Shown here: positions 37,551 to 50,200 of the stretch, one piece after another | Numbering within the stretch: position 1 is the first letter of the stretch | Layout of the letters: each line of letters starts with the position of its first letter | From: Bigelowiella natans CCMP2755 | Taxonomy: Eukaryota > Cercozoa > Chlorarachniophyceae | Length of the DNA stretch: 64,000 nucleotides | Reading direction: 5' to 3' | NCBI GenBank assembly: GCA_000320545.1 | Contig: ADNK01001701.1 | Coordinates: 41,001 to 105,000 of the forward strand | Notes under the pieces: model-generated | Databases searched by the model: none | What the model was told of the DNA's origin: nothing | What the model saw: only the letters and a program-made list of their open reading frames with translations | Position numbers and translations under genes: made by a program

Positions 37551-39674
37551 TACCCATCTCAACAACACAACATCTGCTACTGCGACTTCTTCGCCTCTTT
37601 GTAAGCAGATGCAAGATCACGGACAGCCCTTCTCTGAGCAAGTGAGGCATTTGTTGCGTAGTAGCGAGAAGGAATGGATTGGAAGCCAGCGATATTTGAA
37701 TTATTCACGGTACAAATGGACTCCAAAGCATGCGATGTGGTATGTCTCCCGCCTCAATATCGATGCCGATACGCAGGATCACATGAGTCCAAGAGGCCAT
37801 ATTTGCGGAATTCGTAAGGTCAGGCAGCTGCTTCTACCAAATGCTGGAAATACAGCTTTAAGAATGTTAGTTGGAAGAGGAGGAAGAGTGCTTACAGCTG
37901 ATCCATCCGCCCCCCCCAATTCTGTTGCTATTCTCTTGCAAATGGACGTTGAGAAGCAAGTGTCGCACGAAATAAGGGAGGGAACACTGATGTGCCAATA
38001 TCTCTTTGCTTCCTATATTGCAAGGAAAAGCGTAGCACTAAACAATGAGGAAGGAGGGGGCAAGAGAAGAGGACATCCCTTAGCACCATCAATAACCTGG
38101 CTAGTTCATACACCTCCAAAGCCAAGAAACCTTGAGAGTAAAGTTGTGCCTAGATACTTCCGCAATTGGAAAATTGACGTCCTCAAGGCTCTTGGGGGTC
38201 GGGTCATCGAGCTTGATAACCCTCCGATATACGACAAAAGTAACGACAACAACAACAACAACGACAACTTTAGCACCACCAGCCTGTCCGTAGAAGGAGG
38301 AGAAGGAGGGGAAGGAGGAAGAGGAAAAGCAGAGAATAGCAGTAATAATGGTAAGGAGGCAGCAGGTCAAGATCAAAACGTTCTTCTCATCTTCCGAAGC
38401 CTATACACGACACCTTGGGAGGGGAAGATTCCACACGTATTGCTTCTTTGTTTGATCTTCGTTGGTGCTGTTATTGTTTTTCTGCTGTCATCGTTGACTG
38501 AGATGATGTAAGTGACATTGTTGTTGAATATTTTAAAAAGAATTTATAAAAGCAACACGTGCAAATGGTCTCACTACTGCCAATCCTGCTCATATGTCGT
38601 TATTCATTACGTATATATTAACATCATTCAGGTTGTAGATGATGAGAATGGAGGTCGCTTTGATAAAATACCTCACTGCGGAGGAGGCTATCGATTGTCA
38701 TGGACGGCGTCTTCTTGCTCAATGGACTTGAACTATATAGAAGTTGATCGCGCTCCTTTACCGATGTACACTGACTTTGCAGCATCTATCCGTAATGCGG
38801 TTATGGCTGCTAGAAGGGTGATGAATCACCAGCCAAAAGTCATATTTTTCCAGCGATCAATGAACCGAAGAATCGTTGATGTTGCTACATTAGACGCATA
38901 CCCCATCGTCAATGCTTTATGTAATAAAAACCTTCCTGTGGAAGTTACTGAGTTTAATGCAAGAACAAAAATACCGTTCCAGGATCAGGTGACGACAATG
39001 ATGATGATTTATTAATCTTACCAACATTTTGTACCAGCAGCTGCTGCAGCAGTAGTAGCAGAAGGAGTACTACTACTACTACTACTACTACTAGTAGTAG
39101 TAGTAGTAGTAGTAGTATGCAGTTATAATCGACAGTAGAAGCGTCAGCATGTACGTCCTTTTGTTTTCCATATTATGATTCTCTCATCGATTTATTACTG
39201 CAAGTAGTAGATAGTTGTGCCCGTAATAAGCGCGACTTTGGAACCATTCATCAGGTAAGATTGATGGCTCAAGCGACAGTGATGCTGACATCTCATGGAA
39301 CAAACATGTATAATGCCATGTGGATGTACCCTGGTTCTATTCTGATCGAAGTGACTCTACGACCGGGTAGCTGCTGTGCAGATAATAGAGAGGATGCAGC
39401 CAAGTACACCTTTCATCGCACGAAGAACCCTGACCCACCACTATGTTTTCCTGATTGTTCCCCCTACTACTTAAGTACTCCTATAAACTATATCTCTTCC
39501 TTCGGAATACGATGGAGGTATTATGACCCTGAATATACCGACCAATCGGAAGGTAGGATAGATCAGAGGGGTGCGCACAAATTGTATGTAATTGGTGAGC
39601 ACCTCGCTGGAATCGTCGAGGCAGCGCATCAAGATGTCTTATCGCTCCGCCGAAGTCATAAGCCACGTTTGTGA
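35273..39674 (+). CDS. Polytopic membrane module fused to a GT61 (DUF563) glycosyltransferase
   Basis: Five phase-0 exons: 35273-35437, 35562-36506, 36637-38436, 38632-38988, 39255-39674; 1228 residues. Residues 1-430 have about eight to ten hydrophobic segments (for example LGFMTIWGLVLTLLSYI, YAGICGFMWMAKAAVVIL, LPASILLFVASYLSG, MPLGFLAFSGFISFLSY, GILISACTAALAFFVN), with a His-rich loop at about 36035. This topology recalls 10-TM drug/metabolite or nucleotide-sugar transporters, but that is inference. A Lys-rich stretch then precedes a single helix (about 521-544, FLFPFMIIIGLCMLQFL), a type II Golgi-like anchor. The lumenal part is GT61-like: VIFFQRSMNRRIVD and AQATVMLTSHGTNMYNAMW-MYPGS. The last two hydrophobic segments of the membrane module, the anchor and the start of the GT domain share the 600-codon exon 3, so the fusion does not rest on a splice guess. 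Runs of Ser, Thr, Gly and Asn are microsatellite-derived. Confidence 0.8.
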
Positions 39675-41160
39675 TATAATACCTAAAGGCAGTAAAATTT
39701 CGATTTGAGTGCATACAGTATTCGTTCAACATGCGGTCGAGTAATCCGCGATGTACGTCGCAAAAGCTACCTAAAAAAGATGCTATGTGTAGGATCATGT
39801 GCTGCCATGCACACACAACCGTACACAAAACCGCATGCATGCCACACAATCACCGCATACTGTGCATGCATGCATGCGTCTAGACATGTGTAATGTGCAC
39901 TAACTGTCACAAGTATCCCCCAAGCTAGCAAGTAACACGTCTAATACGATGTAGACCTAGAGACGTGCGCTTGCTTGCATGTACATGTGCATACACACAC
40001 ATGATGGCTTGTTAAATGATACTAGATTGATGATTGAATGCGCTATCTAGTCATGTTGATTGGCTTCACACCGCAATATACTCGTCGCGAAAAATGGACA
40101 AAAAATTGTCTAGATTGTTGCGCGCATGCATGCACCACTGGACTAGCTAGCAGGTGTGTCACACTGGCATGCGAGCGTCACATCCAGATAAGGACACACT
40201 GCTAAACGATCGCGTAGCACACAGGCTGTCGTTCTAGCGTTGGTGAGGATGCGATCACGAATCACGAAAACAACAGTCTGTGTCCATTCATGCAGGTAGC
40301 CAGCAAACTGTGCCGCTTGTGCATGTCCAAATGAATGCAGCTAGGCATGCATGTGTGATCGAACATGCATGCAACGCTCAAATCTGTGGATTTCACTAGT
40401 TTGCATGTGGGGTTGCATCGAACGGCTCTGCCGAGCACCAGAGCACGTGAGGCACACTGGCGCAAAATGGCGCAGCTGCACACAGCTATAATGGGCAGGC
40501 TAGCAGGGGCACAGGTGATTGTCATGCTGCATCGCATCCCATGGGCATCCACAGCGCTGCAACGCACCAGCTAGCGCATTAGAACTCATTGTATGTATCC
40601 CTAGCTCGAGTTCCAATTGCATAGCGTCCAGCATGTCATTCGTTCGTTGCTTATTTCTGGCTGCAGTACGTTTTGTGGCATGTCGTGAGTGTAGCACATG
40701 TTGTACCCATCAATGCGCTAAACTAGCTGAGCTAGAGTCCCTACGAAATTTCGAGTTAAATTGGACGTAGGTCAAGAGACTTGTCAGTTCATGTGATGCA
40801 TGCACCATGCACCATACATTTCTCGTTGTGTTTGTACTGCTGTGCCCTCGAACTACTTATTTCGCACTGCTTCAATTGTACTACAGCATCCACGGATTGT
40901 TGGATTGTTATTGCTGTAACACTAACTATGCTTCATCGGTACTCTACGTTCTACTTCATCTTGTGTGTGTAGAATAATATCCGAATGATAGTATTTCATT
41001 TTGTCGAATCAAATGATAGAAATTCGAAAAAAACATACCAATAATAATTACACGGCGAAAGGAATATATTGATGTTCACGTGATATGACAGCAAAAACAA
41101 CAACGCTTCAAGGATATAAGACTCGGCTAGAAAACCGTTGTGTGTGTGTGTGTGTGTGTG

Positions 41161-41192
<32 letters not shown>

Positions 41193-41437
41193 CGCTCCAA
41201 TACTATCTTGAGTTCATCGTAAGGTTGCCAGGCAAGAGTTAGCGGATATTAAGTAATAAAAACGTCAAATAAAAGATCACTCGTTCCTTCTAATCTTTAC
41301 ATGTTACATCATCATTTATGATTTAGCCACTACTGCCATTATGCGTCCATCTCTTCGGCCATTCGCGAAAAAGCAGATGGATTTCCAGATTTAAGTTTTT
41401 GTCTACCTCCCTTCAGATAGATTGCGTAAAAAATGTC
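39675..41437. repeat. Convergent intergenic region with repeat island 6
   Basis: Between the 3' ends of the GT61 fusion gene and the 41.4 kb membrane-protein gene. From 39690 to 40975 it is rich in GCATGC, CATGCA, CTAG and TCTAGAC words. A (GT)n(AT)n tract lies at 41141-41192. ORFs of 60-100 codons on both strands have no splice support or family resemblance. Confidence 0.55.
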
Positions 41438-42843
41438 TTATTCATGCAGTTGATGGTGATCACAAGGATGATGAATCTGCTCATCAGCATCCTCAGGGTT
41501 CAGAAGAGTTTCAGCTTCGTCGGCGGAGGAGTATTCAGCTTCATATTCCTCCTCGTGTTCATCATTTTCATCATCGTCGCATATCTTGTCAGGTAACAAA
41601 GTACTCTGGGAAGATTTATCAGCAGGTACTTTCCCAGCCTCCTCCTCCGCACAGAGTATTGCAGTTATGTTTTCACTCTCAACGTCCGTTTGGGATCCAA
41701 GAGCATGACACTTACTACTAACATCGCCTTTATTACTGTCTTCGGGAGCATTCGATGCCTTATTTCCTTTCTTCCTCTTCCAAGCAGTCAAAGAGGTTCT
41801 CAGCTCTGTGTCCAGCATATCTGTAAAAGTAGGACATCAAGGGGCTGGATTAGATTTGCTCTCGACGCGGAGTTAGTTAGTTACAAGTAGAAAACAAAGT
41901 TGCTACTACTTACGAACACAAAATGGATAACAGCGATGACATTTTTCTGTTCCTCATCAACACACATCTTTATACGAGTATCAGAATTTGTTTTTCTCGA
42001 GCTGCAGCCCAGCTATTGTTAGTTTTGTACAGGGTAGCTTGCTTTTTAATGTTATCCTTACGTTTCCTGCAGGCAACTTGCTCATAAAGTGCTTTCGCTA
42101 CAGCCACCAATCCAAGGGTAAAGGAGAAAACAATTACTGTTACTGTCTTACGCCCGACCGACCACTGTATTGATATCATTTCAAAAATAAAGATGGTAAA
42201 CATGAGTATTGTCATGTACAGGCAGCCCATATCTCTTAAGACAGAAATAATGGGAATTCTGCAACACAGCCCATTCTCATCATCATATTGGGGGGGGGGT
42301 TCAGCTGCTGCTTCGACTTTATTCAAATTGGCGTAACCTGCCTCTCTATCGTCTTCCGACGACTACTCACAACGTAGCGTCATTAATTATCCTATGCTAC
42401 ACCAGATACTCGCTATAAAACCCCTAAATTAAGTGTGAAGAAGGAGGGAGGTAAGATCATACCTCAAATAGACTCTGAAGAACAGATTGACTTTTTCCGC
42501 CAAGCAGCGATTGCAAGTTGCTCTGGATAAAACCATGGAAACTATAGATGGATTCGTAGATTGTTCTATAATGATTTTGATCATTCTTGAGTGTTATCCC
42601 ATCATCGATCGTTTCTGGGAGGCCAGATAGCTTATGAATTTCATTTTGGATGAGCGTGGTATTAGGGCTGAAGGCTATGAAGGCAGTAGCGTTACTGCTA
42701 AAACTTGGCAGATCTGAGAGCTCATTCAGTGGCTCCTGCCTTAATCCGAATTTAGCATCCGAAAGGGATTCACAGAGAAATATTTTGGAAACAGCGATGA
42801 TGGCACAACAGAGTGCCCCTGTGCCTAGTCGAGGGGTCGCCAT
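41438..42843 (-). CDS. Secretory-pathway membrane protein with acidic tail, unknown
   Basis: Not recognised. Exon 1 (42463-42843) starts with a signal peptide-like MATPRLGTGALCCAIIAVSK and has N-glycosylation sequons (NAT, NTT). Exon 2 (41976-42341, phase 0) has two hydrophobic segments (LYMTILMFTIFIFEMIS; VTVIVFSFTLGLVAVAKAL) followed by a basic stretch. A short exon (41914-41946) may follow. The last exon (about 41438-41822) encodes an acidic tail (DDDENDEHEEEYEAEY) ending in TGA. The reading phase between exon 2, the short exon and the last exon does not close with the obvious splice sites, so that junction is unresolved. Predicted topology is lumenal N-terminal domain, two helices, cytosolic acidic tail. 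It is divergent from the TPR gene. Confidence 0.55.
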
Positions 42844-43326
42844 AGTCTAGATCATAAAGCCAGTGTGTAGATCTACGGTCGGTGAAATGTGTGTCTCAAC
42901 TTCACTGATCCTGTTACTTAGATCATTAAGGCTAAATGTTGTTGACGTAGATCTAAAATGCCTTGTATTTACTACAGAAAGTAATGCTGTACCGCATATA
43001 CCCCTTAAAACCTGAAATAAGCAGTCGACGATTTGCTACCAACGACCGACTTTTAGAATACATTTTATCGGGCATTATTTTCTCGAGCACATGTGTCTTG
43101 TGCGATAACTACGACATGGAAAGTTCGGTCAAGCCCAAAAAAGTAGCATGCTTTCGTCATCATACGACAAATATATTCGATGGTCAATCAAACAGTAGGC
43201 ATTTCTTATTGTACGACAACACAAAACTGCCCATACTTTTAGAAACTTCTCAACTAAAATTCATTCCTGGAGCATCAAGCACAATGCGTGCCCACCTCCA
43301 TCGGTTGGAGAATTCACAGTAGTTAG
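42844..43326. promoter_or_regulatory. Intergenic region between divergent membrane-protein and TPR genes
   Basis: About 480 bp if the TPR gene starts at 43327. A 119-codon ORF (42963-43322, +) runs through most of it and could be an untranslated or unrecognised first exon; it resembles no family I know. Confidence 0.35.
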
Positions 43327-43727
43327 ATGAAGTACGGTGTGGTCCTACTCATATTAGTTGCAACTTACTGCTGTCCTTCTTCGTGCCAGGTTTTCCCTCC
43401 CCTTTTTACTTCAATGTTATTAATGGCTCTGATCCATTTACTACTACTACCGACAATTATCCCTGATTCTCGTGTGGTGTCCATTCCATCCACTATTTCT
43501 AGCAGCAACCCTATCATCATTGTCATGATCCTACTGTCTCCTATTCCTCGAAGTTCAAAATAGAAGGGGATTCAAACTTCCAACAGGTCTTCGTTACACC
43601 ATCATTCAAGAGTAGTAGTACTACATTGATTCCTAATAGCTCTTGCTTCGTAAGTAGCACACGAGCTATTGATTTGCATGCTAATACATCTTGCTTCGTA
43701 ATTAATAGCACACGAGCTGTCGATACC

Positions 43728-43783
<56 letters not shown>

Positions 43784-44856
43784 CACCGCTTCAATGGTCC
43801 ACTCCGTATTTTATGTGTGCGAACAGCGAACACTGAGTGCTTATAATAAAAAATTGGCACGAATATTCTCGGCAAGAGCGCTATATCTTGATTATTATAG
43901 ATAGTGTTGCGGTGTTTGTTATATGAGAGCGTGCTTGCGGGGGGCGGGGTTGCTTTGAGGCAGCACCGGAAAAAGGGACGATAAATACACCATGACTCAT
44001 TGCTTCTACCTCCCGCTACAAATGAATTATTCCAACGATACCATCGATATTGAGGAAAACCGAATGCACACGGCAGTATTGCATTGTGAGATAATATTAT
44101 CCACACACCATTTCCAGATTCCTGTTTTCATTGCCACATTATCTATATTTGTGTACACATTTCTCTGCCTTTTCTCTTTCATATTGTTCTCATCATGCAG
44201 AAAAAATACTTGAAAGCAGCAGTTTCGTACACCAGAGCATTGGAGCAGAGTAGGCATAATAACCTCACGATTAGAAGTAACAGGGTTATGGCCTTGATGA
44301 AAGCAGGACTCTTTAGCAAAGCATTGCAGGACTGCGACATCATCCTGCACGACCATCCGGACCATTTTAAGACGTAATATGTAAGAGAGTATACACCATC
44401 CTGCACAACCATCCAGACCATATAAAGACATAATATGTAAGAATCTATGCTTCTTGAGTCTGTGTCCATTAACTGATGATTTCGAATTACCTTCATCAAC
44501 TCAACATGTTGATATTTTTCGGATATAAAGTCGTAATTTTTTGAATCATCATCATCATCATCGTCGTCGTCGTCAGCTTGGCACTATGTATTTAGGCTTT
44601 ATAGAAAGGGGTCTATGCTGAAGGCTGTCGCAGATGTAAATCTTGATAAAGAGAGAGAGGGGAAAGATCTTATGACCAAGGCGTATCAAGCTTTGAAGAA
44701 GGTAATCATAACTTACGTTAGATGTTCTAGATGTTCTACTAACACCTCGACTGCACAATATTTGCACATACATAGATCACTAACACCTCGACCGCACAAT
44801 AATTGCACATACATAGATCAATTAAGAACATGGAGAATATACTCTTTTTCTCTTTC

Positions 44857-44899
<43 letters not shown>

Positions 44900-45862
44900 A
44901 GTATATGTATAAATGTATCACATCCGAGTATCATATTTAGTGCTTGTAATAATGCCAATTTTCGGTTGCATAATCATGATTCTTCTGCCTCCCTCCCCCC
45001 CTCGCAATATTGTACATATGTACGTACATAGGCTCTTTCTATGTGTCCTTCATCATTTGAGGTCGGAAAGCTACTACAGGATGTACATGATGCATTGGTG
45101 CCGCCAAAGCATATGCAGGGGTTTCTTGTTTCAAACGAAGGGACTCTTTCTAACTCTAATCTAGAGGTTGTGGCGAGGGAGAATGCTACTACAAATACAT
45201 TATCAGCATCAGCAGCATCTTTGGAAAATCGTAGCAACGACGACAATAATCTATCGAGCTATTCACCGATGTCGTCTTCTAAGAGGACAACGACGAGTAA
45301 AAGGACGGGTGTCAATGATAAGACCACGATGCCATCAAGGCCGCAACAACCTCCTCTCTCTTCCCTCCCGTCGCTGCGGCATGAGTCCAATTTGCCTGAG
45401 GTAGTAGTAGCGCGATGAGTTTCGAACGCATGTTAGAACATGTTGTCCATAGTCCGTAATGTAATGCTCATTGGCTAGAGCGGCTACTTGTCCTTCTCCA
45501 TCATCATCATTATCATCATCATCATCATGATTATCCATCCATCCGTTCCCTCACTATTTTCCTTGTCAGTACCTACATCGCATGATCTTAACTGCGGCAC
45601 GACTGCTACGCACCAATGGAACAAACATCACTCCGCAATATTGGATGTTCCATCCACAAGATAGTACTGGTCCTCTTAAAGAATGCGATTTCTCGACAGG
45701 TATTTGTATTTGTGTTTGTGTTTGATGTGTGGTAGCTTTGCTTAACGTAGGATACATGTGACAAAGTAGTGGTATAAAAAAAAAGAAGAAATAGGCCTTA
45801 AGAGGCTGATTAACATAAATCAGTAATGAAAGCTTGTTCAAACGATGATCGATTAGATACTG

Positions 45863-45897
<35 letters not shown>

Positions 45898-46509
45898 GCA
45901 AGTGGTACTGCTACTTTATTATTGCGGTTCTACACCGTCTGTCATTATCAACAACCAATCAATGTTTTCTTTGTTTATTAGTTTTATCAGCTTGACCTTG
46001 ACAACAGCATGCAACACACAAATGACAAAACACAAAGAAAACTTTTGTTTCACATTATAACTTATATCAATACTGCTGCTACTACTACTACTACTACTGC
46101 TGCTACCCTGACCCACGATTCCCTTGAAAACCATAACCCAGTGCAAATCCCAGACGCATTCCGAAGTGCAGAGACGGTGTCGCAATGTTCGCGTACACTT
46201 GCTGACGTCGTGAGACGTAGAGGCGTAGTTGCAGCTTGCACGGTAGTCCCCCGCAGTCAAATACATTTCCCTACATCCTGGCAGGACGCTTCGAATAACA
46301 TCAATTTTGATGGGATTGTATTTCAAGTTGAGCAAAGATACGGTAAGCGTGTCATCTTCTTGCCGCATCTTCCACCTGGCACCACGCTGTTCAACAATAC
46401 TGAAGAGATGGCTAACGGGCAGGAGGAGGGCCAGCAGGAAGAGATTACTGATGCATTAGAGATGGATGAGGAAGAATATGCCCTCCACTCTGTTTGGGAT
46501 CTACTTTGA
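43327..46509 (+). CDS. TPR-repeat protein
   Basis: The supported core starts at 44201-44373: KKYLKAAVSYTRALEQ, RSNRVMALMKAGLFSKALQD, a tetratricopeptide pair, a helical scaffold for protein binding. Phase-consistent exons follow: 44596-44701 (GSMLKAVADVNLDKE), 45062-45400 (VGKLLQDVHDALVPPKHMQG, then a Ser/Thr-rich linker), 45570-45699 (LLRTNGTNITPQYWMFHPQ), 46142-46509 (IPDAFRSAETVSQCSRTLAD, TSWQDASNN, acidic end, TGA). The 5' end is uncertain: one option is a signal peptide exon at 43327 (MKYGVVLLILVATYCCPSS) joined in phase to 43587-43650; another is ATG 43992. The C-terminal part matches nothing I recognise. Introns carry (AT)n at 43730-43780, (CT)n at 44863-44888 and (CTA)n at 45860-45897. 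Confidence 0.6.
43643..43722. repeat. Imperfect tandem duplication
   Basis: The sequence CTTGCTTCGTAA followed by TAGCACACGAGCT-TGAT occurs twice, at about 43645-43673 and 43689-43721. The first copy contains the proposed exon end and GTAAGT donor. It lies just before an (AT)n tract. Confidence 0.7.
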
Positions 46510-46554
46510 TTTACATATGAGTAGAGCAAGTTAGATAACCAGTGCATTTGTTTG

Positions 46555-47225
46555 ATGATGCCTCGCTACTTCGTCGAAACATCCATACCTAAACATGCTG
46601 TCATGTTGCACATTGCATGGCGTCAGCGTGTGAAATGTTGTGCTTGCTAGCTTGTGTGTTGTGCCGCCACTAGGATCAACGGATTAATAAGTCAAACATG
46701 CGCACGCTAGCGTACACAATCTTCACCACAATCAATCACATTGACATGATGACTCACAACTATACTGACTAAATGACCATTTCCACATTCGTGCGTGCGT
46801 GTCCGTCTCTAGCTCTAGAGCTAGCAAGACGTGCATGCGGACATCGATGACAATCTAGAAGTGTTCAGCTTCATTGCATGTGCCAAAACAACCACTGTGG
46901 CTGTGGCATGCATGCGCAGTGTGGCAGTCATGGATGTTTGCCTTGCTCGTTGACTTGACAATCTAGCAGTGCTGCTAGCAATGCCAATCATCAGGGCTCT
47001 GGGCTAGCCATGGGGCTCGCTAGCTAGCTAGCTTGCTGCAGGCCCACTAGCCCAGCTCTTGAGAGAGCCAGAGGCGCGCTAGCACGGCAGCGCTGGGCCT
47101 TTGCTTGCTGGCATTGGTGCGAATGGTTTTTGCCAATGACTTGAATGATCTGGTTGATGACTAGATGATGTCAGCTAGTCAGCGTCGCAACCTGACAATT
47201 GACGATGCCCATTTGCTGGAGGGCT
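46555..47225. repeat. Repeat island 7, CTAG-rich
   Basis: CTAG/GCTAGC/GCATGC-rich DNA between the TPR gene 3' end and the hAT element, including a run of overlapping GCTAGCTAGC words near 47017-47032. No coding signal. Confidence 0.6.
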
Positions 47226-50200
47226 CTTGATTTTTCCAGACAATGATGGACTTCCAGACTGGAGCTGGGCACAAATGATTTTTTTCATTGTTTGGAAACA
47301 TTTTCATTTTTTCTGAACAAGCACTTGATTTGAACAAGTGATGCCCTCACTCATGTCGCGAAACTGGCACTTGGTTTGTTCAAGTGATGTCAGAACAAGA
47401 AAAAGTGTTTGCAAACACGTTTGCAAACATTTTCCTGTGAAAATTGTTTGCAAACAATTGCGAAACGTTCCCGCGCAGCTCTGGAGCTGCGCGCAAAGGC
47501 ACGACGTGACAGACCAAGTCACAATGTGTGCAAGTGCAACGTGTGACAAAGGAAACAAACAATCGTGCAGACACAACTTCACAACTCACCATGGATTGTG
47601 GACACAGTTGTGGACATTGCACGCACATGGATGCAGCATTGCAACAGCATGCATGCTCAGTGCTCAGCACTCAGCCCCACAGACTCAGAAACTGTTTTTC
47701 TCCACTTTTGAACCTCCAGCTGTGTCTTTCTCTTGTTTGAGAACTTTCCAAAGTCTGTCCAACTTTGACGATTTGTTGAGCATCGCATCAATGCTTCAAC
47801 TTTGTCTGTCGACAATGCACTTCGACACGCTGTCAGCACCAAGCCTGCACAAAGCCACACAACGAGAAGATGCGTTCGGACTCGACTGACGTGGCTGGTG
47901 TGGACAAGTGGTGTCTAGCAACAACTGCCAAACTGGGAAAGTTCTTGTGATGCTTTCTCCACCAATCAAAGACGTCCAGATTTGTGACCCCGCAGGCTTC
48001 AGTTCTCGCCATGGTTTTCTCACAACTTTCAAATTCCACTCTGGCTTTGGCGAGCGCACCTTCATTGTCTTCGTCATTGAAGTTGCTGATCGAACAATCA
48101 TCTTCGGACACGCTGTCCGATTTGCAAGTCGCCAATGCCAGTTCCAGCTCAGATGCCTTTGATGAGCTCGCGCAACCACTCTCTTCCTCGGCAACGTCAA
48201 TTGACTTTTGGCGTTGCAATGACTCTTCACGTTGCTTGGCCTCAACACGTTCAGCTTTGAGCACCTCTTCAACTTGCTCGATGAGCTTCAAGTGAATTGC
48301 TTTTCTTGCTTCCTCACCAGGTGCAAACTTGAGTTTGTGTCGACGCGGATCCAAGCGGGCAGCGATCAGAACTTCAGGTTTCCCGATTCTGATTTTCCAA
48401 GAACGTTCCATGCTGGCATGCCCTTTGCTGAGGACAGTGCAAGTCTTCGAGCATCGCTTCTGTCTGCACCTGTGCCAGCGGATGCAGCTCTCAACTTCAA
48501 AGTTGCTGCCATCCACAACGGTGCTGCGACGCTGAGTGCAACAAGTTTCACAGAACACAACACGTCGGTCGTCAGCTTCAGTGGTTGAAGGCACTTTGTG
48601 AGCTGAGCGATCAGTTCCCGTGTCTGCGGAGAAATTGACATTCTTGAAATTTTTGACTTGCTCGTCGAAAGAACTTTGCCGATGTGAGATCTCAGGGTGC
48701 ACGCACGTTGCAACACGTCGTGAGTTGAGTTCCACCGCGTCGGGACGTCAATTGGCAATTTCAATGCTTCGCTGTGGGCATCATTGGCACCTGCACCAGG
48801 TTGCTGAGACTTCATGAACTCTGCAGTGGCTTTGTTGCTTCTTCTGAAGTGTGTGCAGACTTGCCGCACCCGCTTGATTGCAATTTCAATTGACAATCCA
48901 GCGTTTGCAAGTTCGTTGACAGCGTGGTCGCTGAGGCAACCTCCATCATCGTCTCCACCAACCAACATCGAAGGGTCAGAAGTTGTGTCTTGGTCAACAA
49001 ACGTTGATTCCAACTGAGATTCTTCCTGATCGATGACACCCACTTCTCCCGTGGGTGCTGACAATTTTGTCGGCCAGAGCAGCTTCAACGACGAGATTCA
49101 GACAACGAGCAGCGCAACTGAGACATTGCTTTGTGTCGTGATCCCTTTTTGGAAGCTCACAAGCTTCAGTTGCATCACTCCCGTTGTCCCTTGTGATGGT
49201 GAGTGTCTTCTCCGCATTCATCAACTTTTGAACAGGCAGAAGCTCGTCTCGAACGTTTTTGGCCAACCTTTCAGCAGTCTTGGATCCTCGGAGAGCCTTG
49301 ATTGATGTGGGAAGCATCCTCAGCTCAAACTCTGCGGTGAGACGTTGTGCTGTCATGCTCTCAAACTCGTCCTGCGCTCTGGAGGACCAGCGCCATCAGT
49401 CGTCAAAGCGATTGAACCTCCTTTCACTTTGGACAATTCCGCTGCTGTCACCTTCCTTGCAAGAGTGAACTTTGCCACCAGCACCCCTGAAACGTTTCTT
49501 CGTGATGGTGTTTTGAGTTCAGGTGAGAACTTTTCACAAAAGTTCTTGTGTCCAGGTTTTTCCACCATCGATGACGCATTGACGTCGATGATGATCACGT
49601 TTGTTGCTTCATTGGCAAGGTCTGCACTCGACGCTTTGAAGAAATTGCTCATGGTTGACTTGGACCTGGACCTTTTGGGAGCTGTGAACAAAGGTTTTGA
49701 TCAAAAAAAGGCTCCACTCAACGACATCAATGAACCCAAAGGATTTGAACCTGTGCTTTGCTTTTCTTTGTGGTGTGTCCTGGTCAGGTGGCTTGCCAGT
49801 GCGTTCGCAGCACCTGACACCTCCTTGTTGCAAGTGTTGCAAACTGCACGCTCTGGTTTCTGCCCTTTCACACTGGTTGCCCACTGCCATGCCCAAGACC
49901 TTCCAACGATCTTTTTGGTTCTCTGTTGACTTTGTTCACAATCTTCGTCTGTGCAATGACCACAAAGAACAAGAATCACGTTGAAGTTGACATTGACCAT
50001 GATGGCAAACAGGACACGTGGAAAAGTTCAACGTGTCAAACCTTCTTCTTCGACACCCGATGAGCTGGGATTCTGTCGGTCTTTGGATTCAAAATTGGGC
50101 TGTTCGTCAATGACAAGACTTTCTTTGACGTTTGCTGCACGAATGACGTCTCCTCCTTCTCCCGGATGCACGTCCAAAGGCGCTGGTGCGAAGTCAACTC

